This document shows positions 1 through 7,676 of a stretch of 14,517 nucleotides of DNA, one piece after another (within the stretch, counting starts at the first letter, position 1; each line of letters starts with the position of its first letter). Under the pieces are notes generated by a model. The model saw only the letters and a program-made list of their open reading frames with translations. It made no database searches and had not been told where the DNA came from. The stretch spans positions 1 through 14,517 of the forward strand of contig JAFRLP010000420.1 in the NCBI GenBank assembly GCA_017431185.1. The letters are read 5' to 3'. Both the position numbers and the translations under genes were made by a program. This DNA is from Victivallales bacterium (GTDB lineage: Bacteria; Verrucomicrobiota; Lentisphaeria; Oligosphaerales; Oligosphaeraceae).

Positions 1-58
1 GAAGGCGGGGAGGCTGGCGGTTCAGTTGGATGTGGGACATGGGTGCCTGGGAGTGTTG

Positions 59-93
59 TAGCTATATTAAAAATCTTTTATATAATATAGCTA
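59..93. repeat. AT-rich inverted repeat, 11-bp arms
   Basis: The arms TAGCTATATTA (59-69) and TAATATAGCTA (83-93) are exact reverse complements around a 13-base AT-rich loop. There is no U tract, so this is not an obvious terminator. It could be a protein-binding site or a cruciform-prone sequence. Its role is unknown, and AT-rich palindromes can arise by chance. The rest of 1-429, apart from the two terminators and the promoter listed below, shows no gene on either strand. Confidence 0.4.
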
Positions 94-134
94 TGTTTTC
101 GGCCATGTCAAGCCCGTGCTGCGGCTTTTGAGCG

Positions 135-161
135 AAAAAAAAGGCCGGGACAAGCCCGGCC
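135..161 (-). terminator. Intrinsic terminator, minus strand (first of two)
   Basis: A 7-bp GC-only stem, GGCCGGG (143-149) with CCCGGCC (155-161), closes a 5-base loop. It is preceded on the plus strand by eight A residues (135-142), which become a U tract directly after the stem when read on the minus strand. No T tract follows it on the plus strand, so the orientation is minus only. No minus-strand gene lies between it and the plus-strand ATPase gene. Confidence 0.72.
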
Positions 162-249
162 AATGAGAAACAGCAATAGCTATAACAAATTCATGAAGAT
201 TTCAGGTCTCACGGAGATGATTTGAGGCGGGATTTCGTGGGGGAAATAG

Positions 250-278
250 AAAAAAGCCGTGTGGGGAATCACACGGCT
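250..278 (-). terminator. Intrinsic terminator, minus strand (second of two)
   Basis: A 9-bp stem, AGCCGTGTG (255-263) with CACACGGCT (270-278), closes a 6-base loop. Six A residues at 250-255 give a U tract after the stem in minus-strand RNA. It sits about 100 bases from the first terminator and has the same orientation, making a tandem pair. The only gene nearby, the ATPase starting at 430, runs the other way. Confidence 0.75.
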
Positions 279-357
279 AGAAATGAGTGGTGGAGCAATT
301 GCCACGAAAGTCAACGAGGTGCTAAAAAACAGAGATCATGAAAATGACAAGAAGGAC

Positions 358-385
358 TTGAAGGAATCGCTACATCAACTATATT
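358..385 (+). promoter_or_regulatory. Candidate sigma-70-type promoter for the ATPase gene pair
   Basis: TTGAAG (358-363) and TATATT (380-385) are separated by 16 bases, about 44 bases upstream of the ATPase start at 430. The same TATATT -10 word occurs in the candidate promoter of the coiled-coil gene. This is a motif match by eye only. Confidence 0.4.
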
Positions 386-429
386 AACAGAAATTCAGTT
401 GAAAATGCAACCAACTTTATGGAGATGTG

Positions 430-1722
430 ATGAAAATCCAACGAGAATACTACCTGCAACAACTCATCGAGCGTCGCGAGAACGGTCTCGTCAAGGTCGT
501 CTGCGGTCTGCGGCGCTGCGGGAAAAGCTATCTTCTCTTCCAGATTTATCTGGATTACCTTCGCGGGGAAGGTGTCGATGACGACCACATCATTCAAATT
601 GCCCTGGATGATGACCAATGTTCCGAACTGCGCAATCCAGACAACCTGTCGGCATTTGTGCGTTCCAGGGTTGCAGACCGAAGCAGCCTCTATTATCTCT
701 TCATTGATGAGATACAATACGCCATCTCCAAGGAGGAAATGAAAAATCGCGACAATCCCGTTCGGCTCTATAGCGTGCTGAATGGCCTGATGCGCCTGGG
801 CAATGTGGACATCTACGTGACCGGCAGCAACTCCAAGATGCTCTCCACGGATATCCTGACCGAGTTCCGCGGACGCGGCGACAAGGTCGAACTGCATCCG
901 CTCACCTTTTCTGAGGTCTATTCCCATCTCGGGGGTGACCGCACCCAGGCATACGAGGACTATGTGCTGTTTGGCGGAATGCCAATGGTGTACGCCAAAT
1001 CCAATGCCCAGGCGAAATCCCTCTATCTGGCAGACCTTTTCCAGGAGGTCTATTTCAAGGACATCCAGGAGCGAAACGATGTTCTGCTACCCAATGTGCT
1101 GGAGGAACTGACGGATGTGCTCTGCTCAAGCGTGGGTTCTCTTACCAACGTAAGTAAACTTCAGAGGGCAATCCAAAGTGCACATCATTCCTCCATCAAT
1201 GACGCGACCATTGCCGACTATCTGAAATACCTGACGGAATCCTTCCTGTTCAAATGCTCGAAACGCTATGACGTGAAAGGCAAGAGATACTTTGAATATC
1301 CCTCCAAATACTACTGTGCCGACTTGGGGCTACGAAACGCCCGGCTGAACTTCAGGCAGCAGGAGGAAAGCCACATCATGGAGAACATCATCTACAATGA
1401 ACTTGTGAGCAGGGGGTATGCGGTTGATGTCGGGGTCGTGAAGCTGAATGAGACCGACGAGGAAGGGAAGCGGCATCAGAACAATTGCGAAATCGACTTT
1501 GTCATCAACCGAGGAATGAAGCGCTATTACATACAGTCAGCCCTGATGCTCCCTGACGAGGAAAAGACACGGCAGGAGCTGCGTCCGCTTCTAGGCGTGA
1601 GAGATATGTTCCGCAAGGTGCTTATCACCAAGACATCCGCCCGCCCCTGGCTGGACGAAAACGGCATCCTGCGCCTCGGCATCTACGATTTCCTCCTGGA
1701 TGATAAACTGCTGGACCTGTGA
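430..1722 (+). CDS. AAA-type ATPase with C-terminal DUF4143 domain
   Basis: A 430-residue P-loop ATPase. Walker A is GLRRCGKS (residues 26-33), Walker B ends LFIDE (90-94), a sensor-like VTGSNS follows at 130-135, and an arginine-rich FRGRG lies at 146-150. The C-terminal part carries the DUF4143 signature, a degenerate nuclease-like fold, with ENIIYNEL (318-325), EIDFVIN (354-360) and YIQSAL (367-372). Length and domain order match the family (AAA_14 plus DUF4143), common in bacteria and archaea. The cellular role of the family is poorly known; mobile-element or toxin-antitoxin-like behaviour has been suggested but is not shown here. The start at ATG 430 is chosen because GGAG at 421-424 gives 5-base spacing; an in-frame GTG at 427 would leave only 2. 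The next gene follows after 45 bases, so the two are probably cotranscribed. Confidence 0.9.
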   Translation: MKIQREYYLQQLIERRENGLVKVVCGLRRCGKSYLLFQIYLDYLRGEGVDDDHIIQIALDDDQCSELRNPDNLSAFVRSRVADRSSLYYLFIDEIQYAISKEEMKNRDNPVRLYSVLNGLMRLGNVDIYVTGSNSKMLSTDILTEFRGRGDKVELHPLTFSEVYSHLGGDRTQAYEDYVLFGGMPMVYAKSNAQAKSLYLADLFQEVYFKDIQERNDVLLPNVLEELTDVLCSSVGSLTNVSKLQRAIQSAHHSSINDATIADYLKYLTESFLFKCSKRYDVKGKRYFEYPSKYYCADLGLRNARLNFRQQEESHIMENIIYNELVSRGYAVDVGVVKLNETDEEGKRHQNNCEIDFVINRGMKRYYIQSALMLPDEEKTRQELRPLLGVRDMFRKVLITKTSARPWLDENGILRLGIYDFLLDDKLLDL

Positions 1723-1767
1723 CCATCCATCCCAAAATGAAAACTCAAAACCAAACAGGCATATCCA

Positions 1768-2523
1768 ATGAAACAGAACGATGAAAAGACCTTCCTCGCT
1801 GACTATCTGAAGAAGATGGTCGAACAGCAGGGAAATGATTTTCTGGGTGACAACGCATTTGACATCTACAGACAACTGCTGGAGAAGAAATCTGCCTCCC
1901 CGTTGTCCGCCAGGATGTTGTTGCTTGCGCTTCTTTCCGACGTGCACCAGAAATCCCTCGAATTGGTGACGGCTGATGCCATTTCACAGCACATTGAGGA
2001 ATGCTGCTGCCTGAACAGGGATATGGCGGATTTTCTCGCCTCCATATTCGCAGAAGTTTACAGCGAGGCAAATCAGGAGAAATGGAGGAAAAAGGCTGGA
2101 ACAGGCCTCAAGAAGTTCTGCCGTAAGGAATGGGAGTTTGTCTGGGAAGGGGAAAGCAAATGGAGAGCGGGGGGCGGCTCCGTGGATTGCTTCTGTAATG
2201 CGAAAGCCACCGTCAAGGTGGTCAATCCGCAGCAGGTGGCGGATGACCTGAAGGCAATGCTGGCGAAAAATCCCCTGCTGTCCGAAAAAGAAATTTTCGC
2301 GCATTATCAGGACGAACTGTGTGACCAGCTTGATTCCGACTTCGATGACTACTGCACAAGCGACAAGTATTACGAGCCTGTCGTGGAGGACTACACTGGC
2401 AATTACGAATATGTGGTCAAGGAGTTCTGCCAGAAGCACGGAATGGAACTGATGGAGTTCGAGTGCAACGGCGGCTCGACGGACTTCGAGCCAGACGATG
2501 ATTATCGTTCAGGACGCTGGTGA
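1768..2523 (+). CDS. Unrecognised acidic 251-residue protein, partner of the ATPase
   Basis: I do not recognise a family. The protein is soluble-looking, with no signal peptide or membrane segment. The N-terminal half (residues about 1-105) is predicted helical with scattered cysteines, including three in a row near residue 79. The middle contains a short Trp/Gly-rich stretch and a Cys-Phe-Cys motif near residue 140. The last 70 residues are strongly acidic and rich in Tyr and Asp, ending in DDDYRSGRW. The ribosome binding site before ATG 1768 is weak (AGG about 8 bases away), so translation may depend on coupling to the ATPase 45 bases upstream. Its stop lies 10 bases from the stop of the convergent SWIM gene. 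The constant pairing suggested by the short gap makes it a candidate partner or substrate of the ATPase; that is inference. Confidence 0.75.
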   Translation: MKQNDEKTFLADYLKKMVEQQGNDFLGDNAFDIYRQLLEKKSASPLSARMLLLALLSDVHQKSLELVTADAISQHIEECCCLNRDMADFLASIFAEVYSEANQEKWRKKAGTGLKKFCRKEWEFVWEGESKWRAGGGSVDCFCNAKATVKVVNPQQVADDLKAMLAKNPLLSEKEIFAHYQDELCDQLDSDFDDYCTSDKYYEPVVEDYTGNYEYVVKEFCQKHGMELMEFECNGGSTDFEPDDDYRSGRW

Positions 2524-2533
2524 AAACAACGAC

Positions 2534-4276
2534 CTATAGTTTGGCGGCGTCCATCTGCTCCATCAGCAGCCTGCGGCGCTTGTACTCCACGCGGACATTC
2601 GCGCAGTAGGCAGTGAACTCCACCTCTTGATTGGCCATTTTCAGGTATTTGTGGTATGTCTTGAGCAATTGGACGACATGCCGATAGGCCTCCTCGCCTG
2701 TGGGAGACAAGGCATCTTTCAGAAGGTTCTTCACGACAGAGGCGGCATCCTGCGGCATTTCCTTTGAACGCCATTCCGCCAGTTTCAGCCAGCAGGTCTC
2801 CGAGATCTTGGAGCCCTGCGCCAATTCCCACGCCGCCTCCTGGTCGCCGTGGGCGAAGAGAACCTGCACACGCCGCTCGCGGATGTTGTCGCGGTAATAG
2901 AACGAGTACTTCTGCTTGTCATCCTTCTTGTCCTGCTCCGCCAGAAAGTCCAGCGCCTTCAGGTAGTATTCCTTCCAGCATTTCATCTTGGTGGAGACCG
3001 TCTGCAAACGGTTCAGCGCCTCGTCGAACATTGGCTCTTTGGTGAACTCGTCCCAGGCCAGTTTGAGCGCCTGCTCATCGCCACCTGATTTCTGGAGTTC
3101 CTCTGTCAGCAAATCGGTGATCGCCCTGTCCCGTCTAAGCTCCTTATGCGCCCTCTTGAGCAGCGGAATGATTTTCGCCGGCATCCGCTGATGCCGGTAT
3201 TCCTTGGCAAGTTCAACCACATCGCTGGACGTATGCATTTTCTTCTCCAGAATGTCCAGCTTAAGTTTGTCGTCCTTGTGCTCGTCCGCCCAGGCCAGCA
3301 AGTGCCTTTCGATGTAATCGCGCTCCTCGTCGTGCGTGCGGTAGTCGCCTAGCTTGCAGGGCAGATAGCCACGCCATTTCTCCAATGCCTTGACAGCCCA
3401 CTTTTCCCGGGTTTCGGCGGAAAGCCCTGAAAGGATACCGGAGATGACGCCATAACCGAAGTTTCGTCCCTTCTCCTCCCATCCCAGAAAGAGTCTGTAT
3501 GTCTCGTCAGCTGGCTTGACCTGTGCTTTGACGGCCTCCAGAAAATGCTTCGCCAGCCCTTCGACGAACTCCTGCACGGAATCCATCTCGGCATTGGAGG
3601 AATCGAGAAACTTGCCGATGGCGTAGGTGGTCGTTCCCCAAAGCAGCTCAAGTTCCTTCTGGCTGGCAAGCCGTTCCAGCACCTTCAACAGCAGCTCGCT
3701 CTGCTCGGTGAACTCGTCCACGCTGTCATCCTCATCATAACTGTCCCAGTAGTCGTCGTAATACTCCTCCATATTCTCGGCCAGGCTGAACAGCTCGTCC
3801 ACCTTGCTTTCGAGTTCGCGCAACTTGGCGTTGCCACTAGTCGGAAGGTTCGCCATCCTGTAACGTTCGATGACGTCGGAATTGTTCGGCGACATCTCCA
3901 GGATGATCTTGATGAGCTCGTCCTTGTCGCACTTCTTCAGAAAATCCTTCCAGCTGAAGACAGACTTGTTCTTCTCCGCTGGCGCGTTCTTCTGCCTGTT
4001 CAGGTAGGTCAGTCCCAAGGCGACCAGATGCTTGCAGAAGGAACCATCGCGCCCGACAGGGCAGCTGCATTCGCCGTCAAGCCTGCCATCGTCATTGATG
4101 ATGCGGGCGCGATAGACGTGCGTTCCGTGGACATCAGCCGTCAGCTGCTCGCCGTCGCAGTACAGATGATGCACCGCGCCACGCTGGAAATAGTCCTCGC
4201 TGCGCGAATAGGAACGGCTACCCGCAGCCGAGCGCAGGTTGCTGGCGGTCACGACTTCATCGATTTTGGTATTCAT
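2534..4276 (-). CDS. SWIM zinc-finger family protein
   Basis: A 580-residue protein with a SWIM zinc finger near the N terminus: C70, C72, C81 and H83 in the pattern CxC-x8-CxH, within GECSCPVGRDGSFCKH. SWIM domains bind zinc and are proposed to bind DNA or protein. The rest is helical and charged. Acidic clusters lie around residues 140-185, and the second half looks like TPR-type helical repeats. The C terminus (AYCANVRVEYKRRR region) follows the pattern usual for large bacterial SWIM proteins. The start at 4276 gives MNTKIDEVV. A longer reading up to 4417 would add 47 arginine-rich residues overlapping the upstream gene and is unlikely. The coiled-coil gene ends 16 bases upstream, so they form one operon. 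The biochemical function of the family is not established. Confidence 0.88.
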   Translation of the reverse strand: MNTKIDEVVTASNLRSAAGSRSYSRSEDYFQRGAVHHLYCDGEQLTADVHGTHVYRARIINDDGRLDGECSCPVGRDGSFCKHLVALGLTYLNRQKNAPAEKNKSVFSWKDFLKKCDKDELIKIILEMSPNNSDVIERYRMANLPTSGNAKLRELESKVDELFSLAENMEEYYDDYWDSYDEDDSVDEFTEQSELLLKVLERLASQKELELLWGTTTYAIGKFLDSSNAEMDSVQEFVEGLAKHFLEAVKAQVKPADETYRLFLGWEEKGRNFGYGVISGILSGLSAETREKWAVKALEKWRGYLPCKLGDYRTHDEERDYIERHLLAWADEHKDDKLKLDILEKKMHTSSDVVELAKEYRHQRMPAKIIPLLKRAHKELRRDRAITDLLTEELQKSGGDEQALKLAWDEFTKEPMFDEALNRLQTVSTKMKCWKEYYLKALDFLAEQDKKDDKQKYSFYYRDNIRERRVQVLFAHGDQEAAWELAQGSKISETCWLKLAEWRSKEMPQDAASVVKNLLKDALSPTGEEAYRHVVQLLKTYHKYLKMANQEVEFTAYCANVRVEYKRRRLLMEQMDAAKL

Positions 4277-4292
4277 GGCAATGGTCCAAGTC

Positions 4293-5342
4293 TCAGGATT
4301 TTGTGGCCGTTTGCGCCGCAGGGGATGCAGACGTTGCAATGACAGTCTTGCCGCAATTGGCCACTGCCTTGGTGGCAATGTCCTGAACCTGAGCGTATGC
4401 CTTTTCCTGGCGTGCACTTACATCTTCCAGTTGCTTTGACAACGCCTCATTTTGGTTTTGCAACGCAGCCAGTTTTGCCTCAAGGACTTTTCTGTCTCCC
4501 TCGAATTCCTTTTGGGACAGCTGTTCCCGCAAGTCGAATTCGCTTTTGAGTCGCGCCGTCAATTCCTTTTCGGCCTTGGCGATTGCCGTTGCAATGGTCG
4601 CGTCCAAACCGTCAACTTGCTCTTTCAGCACCTTGTATTCATCCTCCTTGGCTGCAACAGCACTTTCCCGCTCGTCAAGTTCGGTGCGCCTTCGTTCGCA
4701 TTCTGCCTCGAAATCGCTGCGTCTTGTAGCGATATCCTTTTGCAGGGCCGCCAGTTCATCCTCGAACTTTGTCTTTTTCTGGGTGCACTCCCTTTCCCAC
4801 TTGTAGTTGTATTCCTCCTCCTCCCGTGTGCGCTGGCGCATCCTCTCCTCCGCTTCCTCGCTTGATGCCGCTTCCTGGCGCTCCTTTCTCGCCTCGAACT
4901 CGGCCTGCCACTGGCTTTCCTCTGCCTCGAACTCGGCCTGTTTCCTGCGATGGACCTCTATGAGCGCAAGCAAAGCCGACGCGCTGGCGTCAATCTCATA
5001 AATCTGCTTCAGTTCCTCCGACTTCAATTTGACGGCCTCCTGAAGATTGCGGTACTTCTCCGCCTCCTCTGCCAGTTTTGCACAGAGCGTGTCAGCCTCC
5101 TTGAAGACAGCCTCTTTCAATGCCGTCAGAGCCGTCTGGACATCACCTGAAACAGCCGCATCCGCTTTCGCAAGAACCTGCTCCACGGCGGCCTGCGCAC
5201 GTATTTTCTCTGGTTCCAGGGCGGTGGAGGAGTTGTCCTCAAGCTCCTGAAGCACTGGTTTCACAGTTTCCTTCAAATCATCCTTTGTCGCGCTCTTGCT
5301 TGTGCGCTTGCGAGTTGTACTTGCTGTTGTTGCCATGTTCAT
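4293..5342 (-). CDS. Long coiled-coil protein, first gene of the SWIM operon
   Basis: A 349-residue protein dominated by Glu, Lys, Ala, Arg and Gln. After a basic, Ser/Thr-rich N terminus (residues 1-25) a nearly continuous coiled coil runs from about 75 to 325, containing REEEEYNYKWERE near 173-185. A Ser/Thr/Ala-rich tail of about 20 residues follows. There is no signal peptide or membrane segment, so it is probably cytoplasmic. It resembles uncharacterised bacterial proteins often misnamed myosin- or TolA-like; I cannot assign a function. The start at 5342 has AGGA four bases upstream; a second in-frame ATG at 5336 is possible. It is cotranscribed with the SWIM gene (16-base gap), which suggests the coiled coil is a scaffold or partner for the SWIM protein. 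The long reading frames on the opposite strand are composition shadows. Confidence 0.85.
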   Translation of the reverse strand: MNMATTASTTRKRTSKSATKDDLKETVKPVLQELEDNSSTALEPEKIRAQAAVEQVLAKADAAVSGDVQTALTALKEAVFKEADTLCAKLAEEAEKYRNLQEAVKLKSEELKQIYEIDASASALLALIEVHRRKQAEFEAEESQWQAEFEARKERQEAASSEEAEERMRQRTREEEEYNYKWERECTQKKTKFEDELAALQKDIATRRSDFEAECERRRTELDERESAVAAKEDEYKVLKEQVDGLDATIATAIAKAEKELTARLKSEFDLREQLSQKEFEGDRKVLEAKLAALQNQNEALSKQLEDVSARQEKAYAQVQDIATKAVANCGKTVIATSASPAAQTATKS

Positions 5343-5410
5343 TACGTCCTTTCTGTTATTGTCAAATGTTTTTTAAACAGTTTGGTTACACATCGGTTTG
5401 GACGAAGTAT

Positions 5411-5440
5411 AATATATACCACGAAACTCTTGTTTTTCAA
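5411..5440 (-). promoter_or_regulatory. Candidate promoter of the coiled-coil/SWIM operon
   Basis: Read on the minus strand, TTGAAA (5440-5435) is followed by an 18-base spacer and TATATT (5416-5411), about 70 bases upstream of the start at 5342. The flanking sequence is AT-rich. This is a motif match by eye. Confidence 0.45.
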
Positions 5441-5471
5441 TCCAGCTGGCCTATTTCCACTAGATTCGCCC

Positions 5472-5500
5472 TTGACTTTATATAGGATGGGACATATAGG
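5472..5500 (+). promoter_or_regulatory. Promoter-like motif reading into the repeat region
   Basis: TTGACT (5472-5477), a 17-base spacer and TATAGG (5495-5500) lie on the plus strand and point into the repeat-rich gap, which has no convincing plus-strand gene. The -35 word is good and the -10 word moderate. It may be chance. Confidence 0.25.
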
Positions 5501-5904
5501 GACGCAGTGTTAAGACAAAATGAGCCAAGGTTAAGACACAAAATCTGAATGTTTTCGCAGGAATCACTTCAAATGTTTAGTCAAATCCTCATCATGTTAG
5601 GACACAATGATGTCCGATAGAAGATAGACTCTATAGCAATGGGATTTGCGAACAGGCTTTCTTCCGTTATTGGGCCACGATTGGGCCACGATTTATATCT
5701 GTTTCGTGCTTAAGTGGACTTGTGAATTGGTCAAATCAAGGAAATAATTGGCCACATTCACATTGCTGCCGTGGATGTTGGGACACGGTTGAGACATGTT
5801 GGGACATAAATCACAAGATGATTACGCACACACAGCCGTTCTGAAGCTCCAATGTTGGGACTTGTTTGGACATTGTTGGCGTTCTATGAGAAAACGGCCA
5901 AGGA
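5501..5904. repeat. Dispersed degenerate TTGGGACA-like words
   Basis: No convincing gene is present. The stretch is peppered with related words: TTAAGACA (twice, near 5509 and 5531), TTAGGACACAATG near 5597, an exact 11-bp tandem TTGGGCCACGA (5670-5680 and 5681-5691), TTGGCCACA near 5748, TTGGGACACGG near 5779, TTGAGACA near 5789, TTGGGACATAA near 5799, TTGGGACTTG near 5855 and TTGGACATTG near 5867. All point the same way on the plus strand. They look like diverged copies of the regular TGGGACGCAA repeats that follow. Confidence 0.6.
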
Positions 5905-6053
5905 TGGGACGCAATGGGACGCAATGGGACGCAAACTCCTGCGTAAACAAGCCGAATAATCGGCCAAAGATGGGACGCAATGGGACGCAACAGAAGGTTG
6001 CTTCCTGCATAAACAGAGTGCCAAATTGGACAAATATGGGACGCAATGGGACG
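5905..6053 (+). repeat. 10-bp tandem repeats in a 66-bp higher-order array
   Basis: TGGGACGCAA occurs as three exact tandem copies at 5905-5934, two at 5971-5990, and one exact plus one diverged copy at 6037-6053. The three clusters start exactly 66 bases apart (5905, 5971, 6037). The spacers are also related: TCCTGCGTAAACA (5937-5949) matches TCCTGCATAAACA (6003-6015), and copies of a GGCCAA/GGACAA word precede each cluster. The array ends 9 bases before the stop of the convergent AlbA_2 gene. Because 66 is a multiple of three, a plus-strand frame (5796-6056) stays open with a 22-residue repeat beginning MGRNGTQ; it lacks a ribosome binding site. Confidence 0.85.
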
Positions 6054-6061
6054 TGATGAAA

Positions 6062-7666
6062 CTACTCAATGTACCATCTTGCCTTTATGCCCATTCCCTT
6101 GGTTTTGATTTTACCATCCCGACGCAGCGCTTCCAAGAGAAGCCTCAATTGTCGAATGCTCCGACTCGGCACAGATTCTTCAAGATCTGACCGCTTAACC
6201 CCTGTTTCCCTGTGCCGTTCTAGAATAGAAAGAATATCCGCCTTGCATTCCTCGTCCGTCTTGGGGATGGGGCGGACGGCCACGCCGTCCTGCGAGGGCA
6301 GATTCTGGTAGAGGTCGGGAAGGCGGTATTTGCCGCGTCCGAGTTTCGCCAGCAAGCCTTGTTCGCACAATGCCTTCGCGTTGCTCTTCAGTTCGGCGGG
6401 CAGTTTCTGCTGTTGCCAGACGTAGTAGAGCGCAAGGAAGTCCTCGGAGGAAAGCTGGTCATATTGCTCCTCGGGGATGCGTCGCTGGAAGGTCAGGAAG
6501 CGCTTCTCCAGAATTGTCCCGCTCAAGGTCATCTTGACATCGTAGTTGTCCGTGCCTTTCCAGTCGGGGAGACGCTTCCCCTCGCGGACGGAGTTCTCGT
6601 AAATCAGGTTCATTCCCTGCCCGGAACGCTCGACCAGTCCGCATTTGGCGAAGAGTTCCGCGATGCGGCGGTTGCGGGGATTCTGCTTCTCCACGCAGTT
6701 GTCGGCGGAAATCCCAGGCGGAAAGCCGCCAGGGCTCTCGATGATCAATCTGTCGGGATACTGCCGAACGAAGATGCTTCCCGCACAGTGGTAGTCGCGA
6801 TGGCTGACTGCATTCAAGAGCGCCTCACGGCATGTCCGCTCGTTGAAAGTGTCAATGGGCAGGACGAAGAACTTGTCCTGGTAGTGCTGCTGGGTGTTGC
6901 GCAGATTGACCAGTTCCCACAGGCGGTCGAAGACAAGGAAGAACGGCTCGCGGAAATCCTCGCGCTGCGCGGCTGGCCCGGAGGCCATATTGGGGCGGTA
7001 CTCGAAGACAATCTCTGCTTGCGCGAGATATTTGGTGAGGCTCTTGTGAGTCCCCATCAGTATCAGCGCGGCGTAGGTGACGCCTTCGTCGGTGATGGCA
7101 TCGCAGTCCATCAGCAACTGCCTGTCCGAAAGCGTCTGTATGCGCTTCAGTCCGCTACGCTGAAACCAGCGCTGGCGGAAATTCGCGATGGCATCTTTGT
7201 CCAAATCGGCCAGCGTCGCGCCTGGACAGATGTCGGCGGAGAAGTCGTGCCCTCCTTCCTCGTAGATTCGCCGTCTAACCTCGTCAGGCATAGGCACGAG
7301 GCTGTCGCCGATCCGCCACCAGGCAATTCCGTCTTTCGAGTTCTGCACAACCTGACCGATTGGTCGCGACGGCACGATGAACACCAGCACACGATGGTCT
7401 GCGTCATCGGACAACTCCGTGAAATCGACATTGATGTGAAGGCGGTCAATCAGACCCTTGCGTGTCCGTTCGGGCTGTTCAAAGGCAAGGCTGCCTACCA
7501 CCTTGCGCGGACGCTTGTCCGTAATCCCGAACACAACGCGACCTCCGCCCAGATTGGATACGGCACAGGCATACTTGGCGAGATTGTCGAACTCATAGGA
7601 GTTCTTCGCCTCCTTGAACTCGATGTTCTCGCCCTCCTTGGCATTCAGCAGTTCGGCTATGGTCAT
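6062..7666 (-). CDS. AlbA_2 (Schlafen-type) DNA-binding regulator with HATPase-like domain
   Basis: A 534-residue protein. An N-terminal AlbA_2 domain spans residues about 10-130, with ENIEFKEAKNS at 13-23 and CAVSNLGGGRVVFGI at 34-48. A GHKL-like HATPase_c_4 module follows, with REALLNAVSHRDY (280-292), ESPGGFPPGI (310-319) and RNRRIAELFAKCGLVERSGQG (331-351). A winged-helix-like C terminus occupies about 473-534. This order is that of proteins annotated as ATP-binding or putative transcriptional regulators. Targets are unknown. The start at 7666 is supported by GGAGG with 4-base spacing; the upstream extension to 7735 has no such site. It is a single-gene unit. An inverted repeat touching the ribosome binding site suggests autoregulation. 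No intrinsic terminator is visible downstream, where the repeat array begins. Confidence 0.9.
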   Translation of the reverse strand: MTIAELLNAKEGENIEFKEAKNSYEFDNLAKYACAVSNLGGGRVVFGITDKRPRKVVGSLAFEQPERTRKGLIDRLHINVDFTELSDDADHRVLVFIVPSRPIGQVVQNSKDGIAWWRIGDSLVPMPDEVRRRIYEEGGHDFSADICPGATLADLDKDAIANFRQRWFQRSGLKRIQTLSDRQLLMDCDAITDEGVTYAALILMGTHKSLTKYLAQAEIVFEYRPNMASGPAAQREDFREPFFLVFDRLWELVNLRNTQQHYQDKFFVLPIDTFNERTCREALLNAVSHRDYHCAGSIFVRQYPDRLIIESPGGFPPGISADNCVEKQNPRNRRIAELFAKCGLVERSGQGMNLIYENSVREGKRLPDWKGTDNYDVKMTLSGTILEKRFLTFQRRIPEEQYDQLSSEDFLALYYVWQQQKLPAELKSNAKALCEQGLLAKLGRGKYRLPDLYQNLPSQDGVAVRPIPKTDEECKADILSILERHRETGVKRSDLEESVPSRSIRQLRLLLEALRRDGKIKTKGMGIKARWYIE

Positions 7667-7676
7667 CTGTCCTCCG

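Noticed and set aside
4277..4417. 47-residue N-terminal extension of the SWIM protein
   Set aside because: It overlaps the coiled-coil gene, is arginine-rich shadow sequence, and the internal ATG at 4276 gives the normal start with a proper intergenic gap.
5796..6056. 86-residue plus-strand ORF through the repeat array as a gene
   Set aside because: No Shine-Dalgarno and most of its length is repeat sequence; kept only as an observation in the findings.
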